This document shows, one piece after another, positions 49,792 to 59,427 of a DNA stretch of 64,000 nt; the first letter of the stretch is position 1; each line of letters opens with the position of its first letter. Location of the stretch: contig JAVCCK010000044.1 in the NCBI GenBank assembly GCA_030765525.1, positions 1-64,000 on the forward strand. The letters are read 5' to 3'. The notes under the pieces were generated by a model. It worked only from the letters and a program-made list of their open reading frames with translations. It did not search any database and was not told where the DNA came from. Origin of the DNA: Candidatus Lernaella stagnicola. Lineage in GTDB: Bacteria; Lernaellota; Lernaellaia; Lernaellales; Lernaellaceae. Position numbers and translations under genes: made by a program.

Positions 49792-52542
49792 GTGAGTTCG
49801 GATCTAACACTTTCCTACAGCTTTGAGAAACTCGACCGCGATCTGCGGGAGCTCATGACGTGCTTTCAGGAGATCTTGGCCGACCTGGGTGACGACGATC
49901 TGGCCGCCGCCCTGCCCTGGGTCGCTACGGCGGGCGACAAGGAAAAACACGACGAAGTGCTCACCACCGAAGCGGGCCTACAAGCTTTGTCGCTGAGTTT
50001 CCAGTTGTTGAATATGGTCGAGGAAAATTCCGCCGCACAAACCCGCCGTCAAGTGGAGCAACGGGTCGGCCTGCTCGCCGAGCCCGGCCTGTGGGGCAAA
50101 CACCTCGCGCGCCTCCATGAAATGAATTTCTCACCGGAGAAAATCGCCGACACGCTACCGACTATTTGGGTCGAACCCGTACTGACCGCGCACCCCACCG
50201 AGGCGAAGCGTTCGTCGGTTCTCGAGCAACACCGGGAACTCTATCTACTTTTGGTCAAGCGCGAAAACCAGATGTGGACGCCGACCGAGCAGGCTTTTAT
50301 TCGCGAGCAAATCAAGGTCGCCTTGGAACGCATCTGGCGCACCGGAGAAATCCTGCTGCAAAAACCCGACCTGGCCACCGAGCGCCGCGGCATCTTGTAT
50401 TACTTGCGCGACATGTTCCCGCAAGTTCTGCCGCGCCTGGATTGGCAGTTGCGGCACGCGTGGCGAGCGGCGGGCTTCAATCCGGCGCTCATCGACGGCC
50501 CCGGAAAACTGCCCCGCATGCAATTCGGCACCTGGGTCGGCGGGGACCGCGACGGGCACGGCTTGGTCACGGCGAAAGTGACCGAAGAAACCCTGCGCGA
50601 ACTGCGCCAAGCGGCACTCTCGGTCCACGGCCGAAACCTGCAGGCGCTGGGTCAACGCCTAAGCCTTTCACGGCTGCGGCAAGGCGCACCGCCGGCGTTG
50701 CGGGAAGCAATTGCCGCGAACGTGGAAGCACTCGGCGATCTGGGCCGCGAGGCGATCGAACGCAACCCCGAAGAGCCGTGGCGGCAGTTCGTCAACCTCA
50801 TGCGGGCCAAGTTGCCGGGGCAAGACCCGTGCATGATTGAGTCGCTGCCGTATCAGTATCGGCGGCCCGATTTGCTCGCGGCCGACCTGCTGCTGTTGTA
50901 CGAGTCGCTTTGCGACATCGACGCCAAGCGTTTGGCTGATCACGAGATCCTGCCGGTCCTGCGCGCCGTGGAGATGTTCGGTTTCCATCTGGCCGTTCTC
51001 GACGTGCGGCAAAACAGCGAGTTTCACGACCGGGCCGTCGCCGGGCTGCTCGTGGCGGCGGGTATCGACGGGGCCGACTATCCCGACTGGCCGCTCGAAA
51101 AGAAAATGGAACTGCTGACGCGCGAGTTGCAGTCGCCGCGGCCGCTGGCGCACGGCATGGCCGAACTCAACGCCGAAGCCACAAACGTGCTTCGCGCCTA
51201 TCGCGTCCTGGCCGACCACGGTGAAGAGTTCGGCTACGAAGGCCTCGGCGCGTTGATCGTCAGCATGACGCGCTCGACGGCCGACCTGTTAGCCGTGTAC
51301 TTGCTGGCGCGGGAAGTGGGTTTGGTACGGCCGACGCCGGAGGGGCTGGTTTGCATGTTGCCGGTCGTGCCGCTGTTTGAAACGGTCGAGGACTTGGTCG
51401 CCGCGCCCGGCATTCTCGACCGCTTTCTGGCGCACCCGATCACCAAACGAAGTCTGCCCCGCTTCGACGGCACGGCGCTCCAGCAGGTGATGTTGGGCTA
51501 CAGCGACAGCGCCAAGGGCGCAGGCGTGTTGTCGGGACAATGGTCGCTGCACCACGCGCAGCGGGCGTTGACCGACGTCGCGCACGACCACGAAGTGCGG
51601 CTGCGCTTTTTCCACGGCCGGGGCGGAACGATCAGCCGCGGCGCGGGTCCCACACACCGCTTTCTCGAATCGCTGCCGCACGGTTCGCTGTGCGGGGCGT
51701 TCCGGCTCACCGAGCAGGGCGAGACGATCAGCCAGAAGTACGCGAATCTCATCACCGCCACGTACAATCTCGAGTTGTTGCTGGCGGGCGTTACCTTCAC
51801 GCGCTTGAACCACGAGCGGCCGATCCAAATCGAGACCGGGCTCGACAGCGTCGTCTCCGACCTGGCCGCGCGCAGCCATGAGGTCTATACCGAACTGATC
51901 GCCATGCCCGATTTTATGACCTACTACGGCCAGGCAACGCCGATCGACGCCATCGAGCAATCGCGCATCGGCTCGCGGCCCTCCCGCCGCACCGGCAAGC
52001 GCACGCTGAACGACCTGCGCGCCATCCCCTTTGTGTTCAGTTGGAACCAATCGCGCCACTACGTGCCCGGTTGGTACGGCGTGGGCACGGCGCTGGATGA
52101 GTTGGGCCGGCGCGATCCGGAAACCTTCTTCAACCTCGGCGAGCAAGTGAAGTACTGGGGCTTTTTGCGCTACGTGTTCACGAACATCGAAACGAGTTTG
52201 ATGTCGGCCGACGCGGACATCATGGCCGCCTACGCCGATCTGGTCGAGGATAAAACCGTGCGCGACCGCTTCCTGGCCATCATCATCGCCGAATTCGAGC
52301 GGACGCGTAACATGCTCGAGCGTCTGTTCGGCGGGACGATCGAGTCACGCCGCCCGCGCCTTTTGGGCACACTGCGCCGCCGCGAGAAAGCCCTGCTGCT
52401 GCTGCACGAACGGCAAATCGAATTGCTGACCCGCTGGCGCGACCTGCTGCGCCGCGACCAGACCGACGACGCCGAGGCCCTGCTGCCGCGCGTGCTGCTC
52501 TCGATCAACGCCCTGGCCAGCGGCCTGCGCACGACGGGCTAG
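49792..52542 (+). CDS. ppc: Phosphoenolpyruvate carboxylase
   Basis: The 916-residue protein starts with GTG at 49792, after GCGGAGG. It has the PEPC catalytic blocks VLTAHPTEAKRSSVLEQHRE (His), GTWVGGDRDGHGLVT, VMLGYSDSAKGAGVLSGQWS (Lys) and FFHGRGGTISRGAGPTH, and ends in LLSINALASGLRTTG (the C-terminal SINGIA..RNTG-like end that carries the allosteric site). It carboxylates PEP to oxaloacetate, feeding citrate synthase encoded 20 kb upstream. Length is normal for the bacterial tetramer. Confidence 0.92.
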   Translation: MSSDLTLSYSFEKLDRDLRELMTCFQEILADLGDDDLAAALPWVATAGDKEKHDEVLTTEAGLQALSLSFQLLNMVEENSAAQTRRQVEQRVGLLAEPGLWGKHLARLHEMNFSPEKIADTLPTIWVEPVLTAHPTEAKRSSVLEQHRELYLLLVKRENQMWTPTEQAFIREQIKVALERIWRTGEILLQKPDLATERRGILYYLRDMFPQVLPRLDWQLRHAWRAAGFNPALIDGPGKLPRMQFGTWVGGDRDGHGLVTAKVTEETLRELRQAALSVHGRNLQALGQRLSLSRLRQGAPPALREAIAANVEALGDLGREAIERNPEEPWRQFVNLMRAKLPGQDPCMIESLPYQYRRPDLLAADLLLLYESLCDIDAKRLADHEILPVLRAVEMFGFHLAVLDVRQNSEFHDRAVAGLLVAAGIDGADYPDWPLEKKMELLTRELQSPRPLAHGMAELNAEATNVLRAYRVLADHGEEFGYEGLGALIVSMTRSTADLLAVYLLAREVGLVRPTPEGLVCMLPVVPLFETVEDLVAAPGILDRFLAHPITKRSLPRFDGTALQQVMLGYSDSAKGAGVLSGQWSLHHAQRALTDVAHDHEVRLRFFHGRGGTISRGAGPTHRFLESLPHGSLCGAFRLTEQGETISQKYANLITATYNLELLLAGVTFTRLNHERPIQIETGLDSVVSDLAARSHEVYTELIAMPDFMTYYGQATPIDAIEQSRIGSRPSRRTGKRTLNDLRAIPFVFSWNQSRHYVPGWYGVGTALDELGRRDPETFFNLGEQVKYWGFLRYVFTNIETSLMSADADIMAAYADLVEDKTVRDRFLAIIIAEFERTRNMLERLFGGTIESRRPRLLGTLRRREKALLLLHERQIELLTRWRDLLRRDQTDDAEALLPRVLLSINALASGLRTTG

Positions 52543-52674
52543 GCAGCCGGTTGGCCGATGTACACGTTTCGCGTTATATGATAGAGGCACATCGACGCGA
52601 TACGAATTTTACTTCTTATCGCTCGTCGTGTTTTCTTTCGTCGTTTGATTAGCGACATTATATGGAGGCGCCCC

Positions 52675-53562
52675 GTGACCGGCGTTCTTGAATTGGCGAA
52701 TCCCGAGTTGGTCATTGCCGAGCTAGTCGAGTTTCTTCGCACAGCGGTCAAAGAGTTACGAAGAGACGGCATTGTGATCGGGCTAAGTGGCGGCGTTGAT
52801 TCTGCGGTTGTCGCAGCGCTGGCGGTTCGCGCGTTTCCGAAAAGCACATATGCGCTTATCCTTCCGGATCGTGATAGCGACCCGGCCCGCATCCGTCGCG
52901 CGATTGATCTCGCCGCTCAGCTTAACATCCACCACGAGCAACGGGACATTTCAGATATTCTGGACAAACTCGGCGTTTACGAAGTTCTTCCCGACTCATT
53001 CCGAAATCCAAAGTGGTTTTCCGAACAACTCGACCGATTTCGGCAATCGACCGGCGCCGTAATGCTGCAAGGGATCCACCCGGACCAGCGGCCGGACGCT
53101 CTGAAGACTCTCTCCGCTTTTTATATGCCGAAAATCCGGCTGCGCATGATTCTGCTCTACCAATATGCCTATAAGCATAATCTCGCTGTCGTCGGCACTA
53201 CGGATCGGACGGAATACCTCATCGGGCAATACGATCCTTACGGTGACGGCGCTTGCGATTTGGAATGCTTGCTTAACCTTTACAAAACACAGGTGCGACA
53301 GATCGGTGCCGCATTGCGCGTGCCGAGTTCCATTATCGAAGCCCCCCCGTCACCGGACCTACTGCCGGGCATCGATAGCGAAGATGTAACCGGCATGCCT
53401 TACGATAGATTGGACGTGCTGCTTCACGCGTACGACATGTTCCGATCGACTGGCGACAAAATTTTTCTTGAAAGAATCCAAGCCACACACAAAGAAATAG
53501 AAGAAGTTGAAACCGCGTTGATTAACGCCAACTTCCGCCGCCGGTTGCCACTGACAAAGTGA
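52675..53562 (+). CDS. nadE: NAD synthetase (ammonia-dependent NadE type)
   Basis: The 295-residue protein starts with GTG at 52675, after GGAGG; the upstream TTG frame adds nothing conserved. It has the adenine-nucleotide alpha-hydrolase P-loop IGLSGGVDSAVVAALAV and the NadE pattern TTDRTEYLIGQYDPYGDGAC, NLYKTQVRQIGAALRVP and SSIIEAPPSPDLLPGIDSED. It amidates deamido-NAD using ATP and ammonia; no nitrilase (glutaminase) domain is attached. Codon use is less GC-rich than in ppc. It heads a group with the aaRS-like and nucleotidyltransferase genes, so a specialised role is possible, but its motifs look intact. Confidence 0.85.
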   Translation: MTGVLELANPELVIAELVEFLRTAVKELRRDGIVIGLSGGVDSAVVAALAVRAFPKSTYALILPDRDSDPARIRRAIDLAAQLNIHHEQRDISDILDKLGVYEVLPDSFRNPKWFSEQLDRFRQSTGAVMLQGIHPDQRPDALKTLSAFYMPKIRLRMILLYQYAYKHNLAVVGTTDRTEYLIGQYDPYGDGACDLECLLNLYKTQVRQIGAALRVPSSIIEAPPSPDLLPGIDSEDVTGMPYDRLDVLLHAYDMFRSTGDKIFLERIQATHKEIEEVETALINANFRRRLPLTK

Positions 53563-53585
53563 TTTCTTCCGTACCCCTCTCTTTT

Positions 53586-53603
53586 TTATCGCGGCGACGA
53601 TAA
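53586..53603. repeat. Weak hairpin after nadE
   Basis: TTATCG-CGGCGA-CGATAA is a 6-bp stem preceded by a T-run and followed by a mixed T-rich stretch. It is perhaps a weak terminator after nadE. Confidence 0.3.
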
Positions 53604-53653
53604 CCAATTTTCTTAATTCTAACACCAATAACTTGTTTACATGTTAATGTTAG

Positions 53654-53682
53654 TTGTTTAAGATAAGCACATTCTTTTTATA
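53654..53682 (+). promoter_or_regulatory. Candidate promoter of the aaRS-like gene
   Basis: TTGTTT (53654-53659) and TTTATA (53677-53682) are separated by 17 bp, just upstream of the GGGGAC ribosome site and ATG at 53700. The region is very AT-rich, so chance matches are likely. Confidence 0.35.
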
Positions 53683-53699
53683 AGTCAGGGGACACACTA

Positions 53700-54800
53700 A
53701 TGTATTTCTCTTTGACTGACATATGGAATCGCTTCGAAAATTTCATCTTTGTTGCCGCGGCAATCATTACGGTATCTCTTTTTGCCGTCGCCATGTATAA
53801 GAAATTTAGGCCGAAACAGCCGAAACAGCCGAAACCGGAGTCAGTTCTAGATCCCATCAAAACGATAGTTTCGCTTGAGAAGATTGGTTTCATAGTAGAA
53901 AAAAAAGGGACCACTTTTAACTCTGAATACCTAATCGAAAACAACTTTGTCATTTGTCCTTTAGTGCCAACCCCAGATCCTAACGTTCTTCACCTTTTGT
54001 TTGCACATGTAAGTAGGGAGCTGTCAAAAGCAAACCTTCGTATAGTCGTTTTACTCTTAGATTCCTACTACTATGAATGCCATTTTGAAAACGACGAACA
54101 ACCCGAAGTTACAGCTGGCGTCAAGCAAGCAGTGGAGATTTTCAAAAAGTCTTTTGAGAGCCTCTATTCCGGCAATACAAAGATTATATTCGAATTAGAA
54201 ACGACGCTGCTATCGAAGAAATCTTTTCGCGCCCTATTTTTAAAAAACCTTCTCTACTACTTCGGTTGCAAAAAAATGGGGGCTTCTCAAGGAAATATGC
54301 ACCACGACACGTTCAAAAAAACACCTTTGTATCGCCATTTATTGCCCGTGTTAAATTTCACGTATCTCGAAACAACGAAGCATAGATTCGGAATCACTCT
54401 CGCGGGACTTGACGATAAAAAGATCTGGGATTGCTTTTCGGAAGTATTCAAAAAGAAATCCGGAGACAGAAAAGAGCTAGTCAACGTGTATATCCCGCCG
54501 ATGAAAAGCATTTTTGGCACCGATACACATGCTCTGGATCGAGAAGGCAATTTCTGCCTGCGGGACGATCGAGCAGCACTTGAGAAAAAAGTTCTTCAAA
54601 ATATCGAGACGCTTGACGAATCTGTCGGCGTATTTTATTTGCTGAAGTGGTTTATTTTCCCGGAAGAAGGCTCTTGCATGGGATACACAAACTTCGACCT
54701 ATTTTTAAACGAGGTGCGTGAAAATAAAATTCCGAAAAAGTTTCTTGTTGAACAACTCGCTGCTCTTGTGCATAAAATGTTTCACGGGCCAGAGGCCTAG
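53700..54800 (+). CDS. Membrane-anchored class I aminoacyl-tRNA-synthetase-like protein, AT-rich
   Basis: The 366-residue protein starts at the ATG at 53700, after AGGGGAC. An N-terminal helix (residues about 17-33) anchors it. The rest resembles the Tyr/TrpRS fold. PNVLHLLFAHVSRELSKANL aligns with the G..HLGH..... region, with the HIGH signature altered. RFGITLAGLDDKKIWDCFSE aligns with GGIDQ.K.H...RE. IPPMKSIFGTDTHALDREGN, followed by DDRAALEKKVL, falls at the KMSKS region without the motif. The C-terminal YTNFDLFLNEVRENKIPKKF resembles TrpRS ends. With HIGH and KMSKS degenerate, aminoacylation is doubtful. Composition is AT-rich (24 of 60 G/C at 54001-54060), unlike its surroundings, suggesting transfer. 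Confidence 0.5.
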   Translation: MYFSLTDIWNRFENFIFVAAAIITVSLFAVAMYKKFRPKQPKQPKPESVLDPIKTIVSLEKIGFIVEKKGTTFNSEYLIENNFVICPLVPTPDPNVLHLLFAHVSRELSKANLRIVVLLLDSYYYECHFENDEQPEVTAGVKQAVEIFKKSFESLYSGNTKIIFELETTLLSKKSFRALFLKNLLYYFGCKKMGASQGNMHHDTFKKTPLYRHLLPVLNFTYLETTKHRFGITLAGLDDKKIWDCFSEVFKKKSGDRKELVNVYIPPMKSIFGTDTHALDREGNFCLRDDRAALEKKVLQNIETLDESVGVFYLLKWFIFPEEGSCMGYTNFDLFLNEVRENKIPKKFLVEQLAALVHKMFHGPEA

Positions 54801-54829
54801 TACGTCAAACCAACCGGAGACATCGAACC

Positions 54830-55639
54830 GTGGACAAATGGAATCAACCCTTTGCGAAAATTAACGACACACTAGCCGAACAAGAAAACTGGAACTCCAT
54901 TAAGGGCGCGTATCTTTTCGGTAGCAATGTGCGCGGCTCACGGGACACCTGTGCTTCGGGCGAAGCCGAGATACGGAACGGAAAAAGCGATTCCGAAATC
55001 GATTTCCTTGTGATTTGCGAAAGAAAAAGCGTCTTGTTGAAAAAGCTGTTGGACGAAACTTTCAGCGATTTCGGCGAGGTGATCCATCACCCCGACCCCT
55101 ACTCGCCGCGGTTGAGAGGCGAACCAATCATCGAGATGATCGTGCTGCCGGTCAATTCCCAGTATCTGGCGCGTGTGGTTGGCGGCGGTATTTTGACCGG
55201 CATCTCGGCTTTCAGCGAGTCGGCCTATGTTTCCGTTTACGGCGAAAAAAAACTTGATCGCCTAATCGAGCTTCCGCCGAAACGAATGGGGGCGCGATTC
55301 CGCCGGGAGGCGTTTCTGAAAGCGGTGTGGGGTATCGCGGACGTCATGGGCAAGCTTTGGCCGTTGCTGAACAGGAATCATGACGCCATCGACATCCGCC
55401 GCCTCGGCCGCTTCTTCGTCGCCGACTACGCCTGGGTCCTTACCGGGCATTGGCGCGAAAAACTCCCGGACGCTCTCGCGGATATAAGACGCTTCGAGAA
55501 GGATGAGGCCATCATCGAGGCGGCAACTCAACTCTGCGAATTTTCAAAAACCAAGCCCTTTGATCCGGATGCAAATTGTCAACACACCGCAGTCTTGTAT
55601 CGGCTGGCGGAACGTCTATTCGAGAACATTAAACAATAG
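54830..55639 (+). CDS. Nucleotidyltransferase-domain protein (MNT/KNTase-like)
   Basis: The 269-residue protein starts with GTG at 54830, 29 bp after the aaRS-like gene, so they are probably co-transcribed. It has the minimal nucleotidyltransferase motif GAYLFGSNVRGSRDT with, after a 13-residue insertion, KSDSEIDFLVIC, giving the GS and D-X-D metal-binding residues (Asp54-Ser-Glu-Ile-Asp58). An acidic residue further on (Glu.. in PIIEMIVL) may complete the triad. The helical C-terminal half (RRFFVADYAWVLTGH-like) could be a substrate or partner domain. Whether it modifies tRNA, protein or a small molecule cannot be told. Confidence 0.7.
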   Translation: MDKWNQPFAKINDTLAEQENWNSIKGAYLFGSNVRGSRDTCASGEAEIRNGKSDSEIDFLVICERKSVLLKKLLDETFSDFGEVIHHPDPYSPRLRGEPIIEMIVLPVNSQYLARVVGGGILTGISAFSESAYVSVYGEKKLDRLIELPPKRMGARFRREAFLKAVWGIADVMGKLWPLLNRNHDAIDIRRLGRFFVADYAWVLTGHWREKLPDALADIRRFEKDEAIIEAATQLCEFSKTKPFDPDANCQHTAVLYRLAERLFENIKQ

Positions 55640-55722
55640 CCGTGTCGCCGCCCGCCTTTGCTTGAACAATCTTTCGCGATTCCCTAGACTTGCGAGAATC
55701 TTTGTATCGACGGAGGCTCACC

Positions 55723-57582
55723 GTGCGTTGGCGTTTGTACGTGTTGCTGCTGATGGTTGTTCTCGTCGTGCCCTTGCTCGGCGCGAAAAGTGCCGACGAG
55801 GCCGGTGATCGCGCGTGGTGGCAAAACACGGACGAGCCCGTCGCAAAAGAACTTCCGTACACCGGCTACACCCGCAGTTCCTTCTATCTGCCGATGCGCG
55901 ACGGCGTTCGCATCGCCGTGGACCTATACTTGCCGAAGGGTTTGCCGGACGGCGAGAAGATTCCGGCCGCCCTTAGTCAAACGCGCTACTGGCGGCGGCT
56001 GCAAGTCAACAAGCCCTTCGGCCTGATTTTCAAAATGACGGAGGAAATCGAGCGGATCGTCCAAAGCGGTTACGCGCTCGTGCGTCTGGATGCGCGCGGC
56101 ACCGGCGCGTCGTTCGGCACGCGAACGCACCCGTGGACGGCCGATGAAACCAAGGACGGCGCGCAAGTCGTCGATTGGATCGTGCGGCAACCGTGGAGCA
56201 ACGGCCGGGTGGGCGCGGCAGGCGGTTCGTACGAAGGAACGACCGCCGAGTTCCTGGCGATCAACAAGCACCCCGCCGTCAAAGCCATTGCGCCGATGTT
56301 TGCGCTGTATGACACGTATACCGACATCGCGTATCCGGGCGGCATTCACTTGGAATGGTTCACCGAAATCTGGGAGCGCGGCAACCGCGCGATGGACCTG
56401 AATCAGCCGCAATCTTTCTACTGGTTTGCGCGGCTGTTTCTGCGCGGCGTCGCGCCGGTGGATCGCGACAGGTGGGGCAAGGAACTGGCGGAAGCGGCGC
56501 GGGTGCACCGGGGCAACTACCAGGTGCATCAAGAGGCCCGTCAACTCGTGTTTCGGGACGACGTCAGCCCCGGCGGTTTCACGCCCGACGTGTTCAGCCC
56601 GCACGCCTACGCGGACGACCTGCGCGCGGCGGGCATACCGATCTACAGCTACAGCGGTTGGTTCGACGGCGGCTACGCCCACGCGGCGGTCAAGCGTCAT
56701 CTGACCGTACGCAACCAAGGCAGCCGGTTGATTTTGGGCCCGTGGGATCACGGCGGCGACGACCGCTACCGGCCCTTTGCCAAACCGACGCGGGCGAAGT
56801 TCGACCACATCGGCGAGTTGCTACGCTTTTTCGACCGCTATCTGAAAGACGAAAAGACCGGCATCGAAAACGAGCCGCCCGTTCATTACTACACGATGGT
56901 CGAGGATCGCTGGAAGGAGGCCGACACGTGGCCGCCGCCTGCGACGCCCACGCGCTTCCATCTTGGTGACGCCAAATCGTTGCTCCGCCACGATGCGCCA
57001 GTGACGGAAGGCGTGGACGAGTACCGTGTCGATCGCCGCGCCGGTACCGGGTCGGTGGCGCGCTGGAACAGCCTTGCCATCGGCCTCGCGGTGCGCTATC
57101 CGGACCGCAAACGACGCGACAAGCGGCTGCTGGTCTACGATTCGGCGCCGCTGCCCGAGGCGATGGAAGTCACTGGACACCCGATCGTCGAACTGTATTT
57201 GAGTTCGGATCAAACCGACGCGCAGGTGTTCGCCTACCTGGAGGACGTCGAGCCACACGGCGACGTCGCCCTCGTGACCGAAGGCATGCTGCGCGCCGTA
57301 CACCGCCGCCTCAGCGACGGCCCGCCACCGTACCGCACGCCCGCGCCCTACCACACGTTCTTGCGGCGCGACGCGCAATGGTTGCGGCCGGGGCAAGTCG
57401 TAAAGCTGCGTTTCGATCTGCTGCCTGTCTCGCATCTGTTCCGGGAGGGACACCGAATTCGCCTCGCGCTGGCGGGGGAAGACATCGACCACTTCCGTTC
57501 CCTGCCGACACCGAGGCCGACGTGGCGCGTCTATCGCGGCGGGGCGACGCCGTCACATCTCATGCTGCCGGTGGTGCGCTAA
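55723..57582 (+). CDS. CocE/NonD-family hydrolase (X-Pro dipeptidyl-peptidase-like), exported
   Basis: The 619-residue protein starts with GTG at 55723, after GGAGG. It has a signal peptide (RWRLYVLLLMVVLVVPLLG) and an alpha/beta-hydrolase domain: MRDGVRIAVDLYLPKG, DARGTGASFGT, the nucleophile Ser169 in GAAGGSYEGTTA, Asp in YSGWFDGGYAHA and His in LGPWDHGGDDRY. The C-terminal jelly-roll part (residues about 430-615, ending WRVYRGGATPSHLMLPVV) is the CocE/NonD C-terminal domain. Members cleave acyl esters or Xaa-Pro peptides, here probably in the periplasm. Confidence 0.87.
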   Translation: MRWRLYVLLLMVVLVVPLLGAKSADEAGDRAWWQNTDEPVAKELPYTGYTRSSFYLPMRDGVRIAVDLYLPKGLPDGEKIPAALSQTRYWRRLQVNKPFGLIFKMTEEIERIVQSGYALVRLDARGTGASFGTRTHPWTADETKDGAQVVDWIVRQPWSNGRVGAAGGSYEGTTAEFLAINKHPAVKAIAPMFALYDTYTDIAYPGGIHLEWFTEIWERGNRAMDLNQPQSFYWFARLFLRGVAPVDRDRWGKELAEAARVHRGNYQVHQEARQLVFRDDVSPGGFTPDVFSPHAYADDLRAAGIPIYSYSGWFDGGYAHAAVKRHLTVRNQGSRLILGPWDHGGDDRYRPFAKPTRAKFDHIGELLRFFDRYLKDEKTGIENEPPVHYYTMVEDRWKEADTWPPPATPTRFHLGDAKSLLRHDAPVTEGVDEYRVDRRAGTGSVARWNSLAIGLAVRYPDRKRRDKRLLVYDSAPLPEAMEVTGHPIVELYLSSDQTDAQVFAYLEDVEPHGDVALVTEGMLRAVHRRLSDGPPPYRTPAPYHTFLRRDAQWLRPGQVVKLRFDLLPVSHLFREGHRIRLALAGEDIDHFRSLPTPRPTWRVYRGGATPSHLMLPVVR

Positions 57583-57654
57583 GCGGCCGACAGACAACAA
57601 CGCAGGCCGTCGCTTTTTTCGCCGGCGGCTTCGTCGTATCATGCCTCGCGTCGG

Positions 57655-59427
57655 ATGGCTGACATGACCAAAACGCAGAGCGCACAAACTCAACGGAAAA
57701 TCTTCCTGCCACTGGCCTTGGTGGTGTGGACGATCTTGCTGTTGGCCGCGCACGGCTACTGGATGGCCACCTACACCGGCGGCGTGATTCAGGAAGACAC
57801 GGCCATTCTGAATCCGGCAGTGGAGTTTTTACGCCTGCGGGAAACCAAGCCGTGGACGACGGCCATTCTCGGATACGAAACTCACTACTGGCGCGACAGT
57901 TTCGTCACGCCGTACCTGATGGCCTTTCTCGTCTATCCGCCGCTGCCGTCGCTTGTCGTGGCGGGAAGCATCGCCTGGTTCGGCGCCCTGCCCAACGCCC
58001 CGTTTCTACCGGTCATGCTCTATTTGCCGCTGCTGGTTCTGGGAACCTTCCTGCTGGCGCGGCGCTTTCTGGGACCGGTGCCCAGTGCCGCCGCGGCGGC
58101 GATTGCCCCCCTCTTCCCGGGCTGCTTCTACCTGCAACGCCAACTTTACGCGGCCTACCCCATGACGGTAGTGGTGACGTTCGCCCTGTGGGCCTGGTGG
58201 CGCAGCGAGCGCCTGGCCCGTCCGGGGCGCGCCGTCGTTTTCGGTCTGCTTGCCGGAGCGTTGCTGCTGGTCAAGCACACGGCGTCGGTGTTTTTAGTCG
58301 CGCCGGCGCTGTGGACGTTGTTCGAATTGGGCCGCGACTTATCGCGCGACCGCTCGGCGTTCGCCAAACGGTTGGGTGGGTCCGTTCTTGCCCTGGTTAC
58401 CGCCGCGGCTGTGGCGGCGTTATGGTACGTGCCGGCGCTGCGACATCTATCTTTCACGCTGGGTTTTCAGGCGTTGCGCGGCGTGCCGGAATTCGAATTC
58501 CTTTACTACCCGCGCTTGATCGCCTTCATGCTGGGACCGGTGGCGACGGTGGCCGCGGTCGTGGCGCTGGCGGGACTGGCCTACACGGCCTACCGTCGCG
58601 AAGTCTTTCGTTCGTCCTGGGCGGCGATATTGTTTTTCGCTTCGTGGATCGTGGTGCCGGTGACGATTTTTTCCTTTTTGCCCGTGGTGAACATGGAAGT
58701 GATGCTGCCGATCTTGCCGGCGATGGCCATCGTGATCGCGGCCGGGGCCGCAAGATTGCCGCGGCGCTGGATGTGGGGCGTCCAGGCCGGTCTCGCGGTG
58801 ATTCTCGCCGTGTTGTTTGTCCGCACCCTGGACGTTTACGGCCTGCCCTTCGAAAAACAACTATATGAACCACGCGCGCCGGGCACCGACGCCAATTACG
58901 AAACGCTCGTCACCCACTTGAAGGAACTGACCGCCGATGTCGAAGCGCCGATGGTTGCCGTTGTGCCTTTCGCCGACTATTACGTCTCGGACATGGTGCT
59001 GAACTATTATGCCTTCCGGCACGGCTTCAAGTACAAGCGCACCGAATACTGGTTCGATCACCTGTGCGGCGACAATGATCCGGAAGCCCCCGCCCAACCA
59101 GCGGAGCCCTTGGCGGACTTCGCGTTGCGGGTCGAAGGCGACGCCCAGTTCAAAAAGGTGCTGGGATTTTCCGACGTCTTGCTGCTCAACCTGCGCGACA
59201 AGCCGCTGCGCGACCACGAGCGCCACTGTCCGCTGGCGCAAGCGGTGCGGCTTGTGTTGGAAAAACCGGAATACCAAGAGGTGTTCAAGAAGCGCGGCGT
59301 ACTAACGACTCCCAGCGGCAGCGAAATCCACATCCATCAGGCGACCGCCGGGCGCGCGGCGTGGGTCGAGATGCCTCCCGTGCCGCCGCCGGGCCAACTT
59401 GCACCTCCGCCTCCACCGCATTTTTAA
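57655..59427 (+). CDS. GT39-like polytopic membrane protein
   Basis: The 590-residue protein starts at 57655 or at the ATG nine bases later. It has about ten membrane helices and a first periplasmic loop YETHYWRDSFVTPYLMAF, plus a C-terminal soluble domain of about 200 residues (AVVPFADYYVSDMVLNYYAF) and a Pro-rich end (MPPVPPPGQLAPPPPPHF). The layout suits a dolichyl-phosphate-mannose-type or ArnT-like glycosyltransferase; the DxD-like acid is not certain. Its stop overlaps the next, convergent gene's stop by 4 bp. Confidence 0.68.
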   Translation: MADMTKTQSAQTQRKIFLPLALVVWTILLLAAHGYWMATYTGGVIQEDTAILNPAVEFLRLRETKPWTTAILGYETHYWRDSFVTPYLMAFLVYPPLPSLVVAGSIAWFGALPNAPFLPVMLYLPLLVLGTFLLARRFLGPVPSAAAAAIAPLFPGCFYLQRQLYAAYPMTVVVTFALWAWWRSERLARPGRAVVFGLLAGALLLVKHTASVFLVAPALWTLFELGRDLSRDRSAFAKRLGGSVLALVTAAAVAALWYVPALRHLSFTLGFQALRGVPEFEFLYYPRLIAFMLGPVATVAAVVALAGLAYTAYRREVFRSSWAAILFFASWIVVPVTIFSFLPVVNMEVMLPILPAMAIVIAAGAARLPRRWMWGVQAGLAVILAVLFVRTLDVYGLPFEKQLYEPRAPGTDANYETLVTHLKELTADVEAPMVAVVPFADYYVSDMVLNYYAFRHGFKYKRTEYWFDHLCGDNDPEAPAQPAEPLADFALRVEGDAQFKKVLGFSDVLLLNLRDKPLRDHERHCPLAQAVRLVLEKPEYQEVFKKRGVLTTPSGSEIHIHQATAGRAAWVEMPPVPPPGQLAPPPPPHF

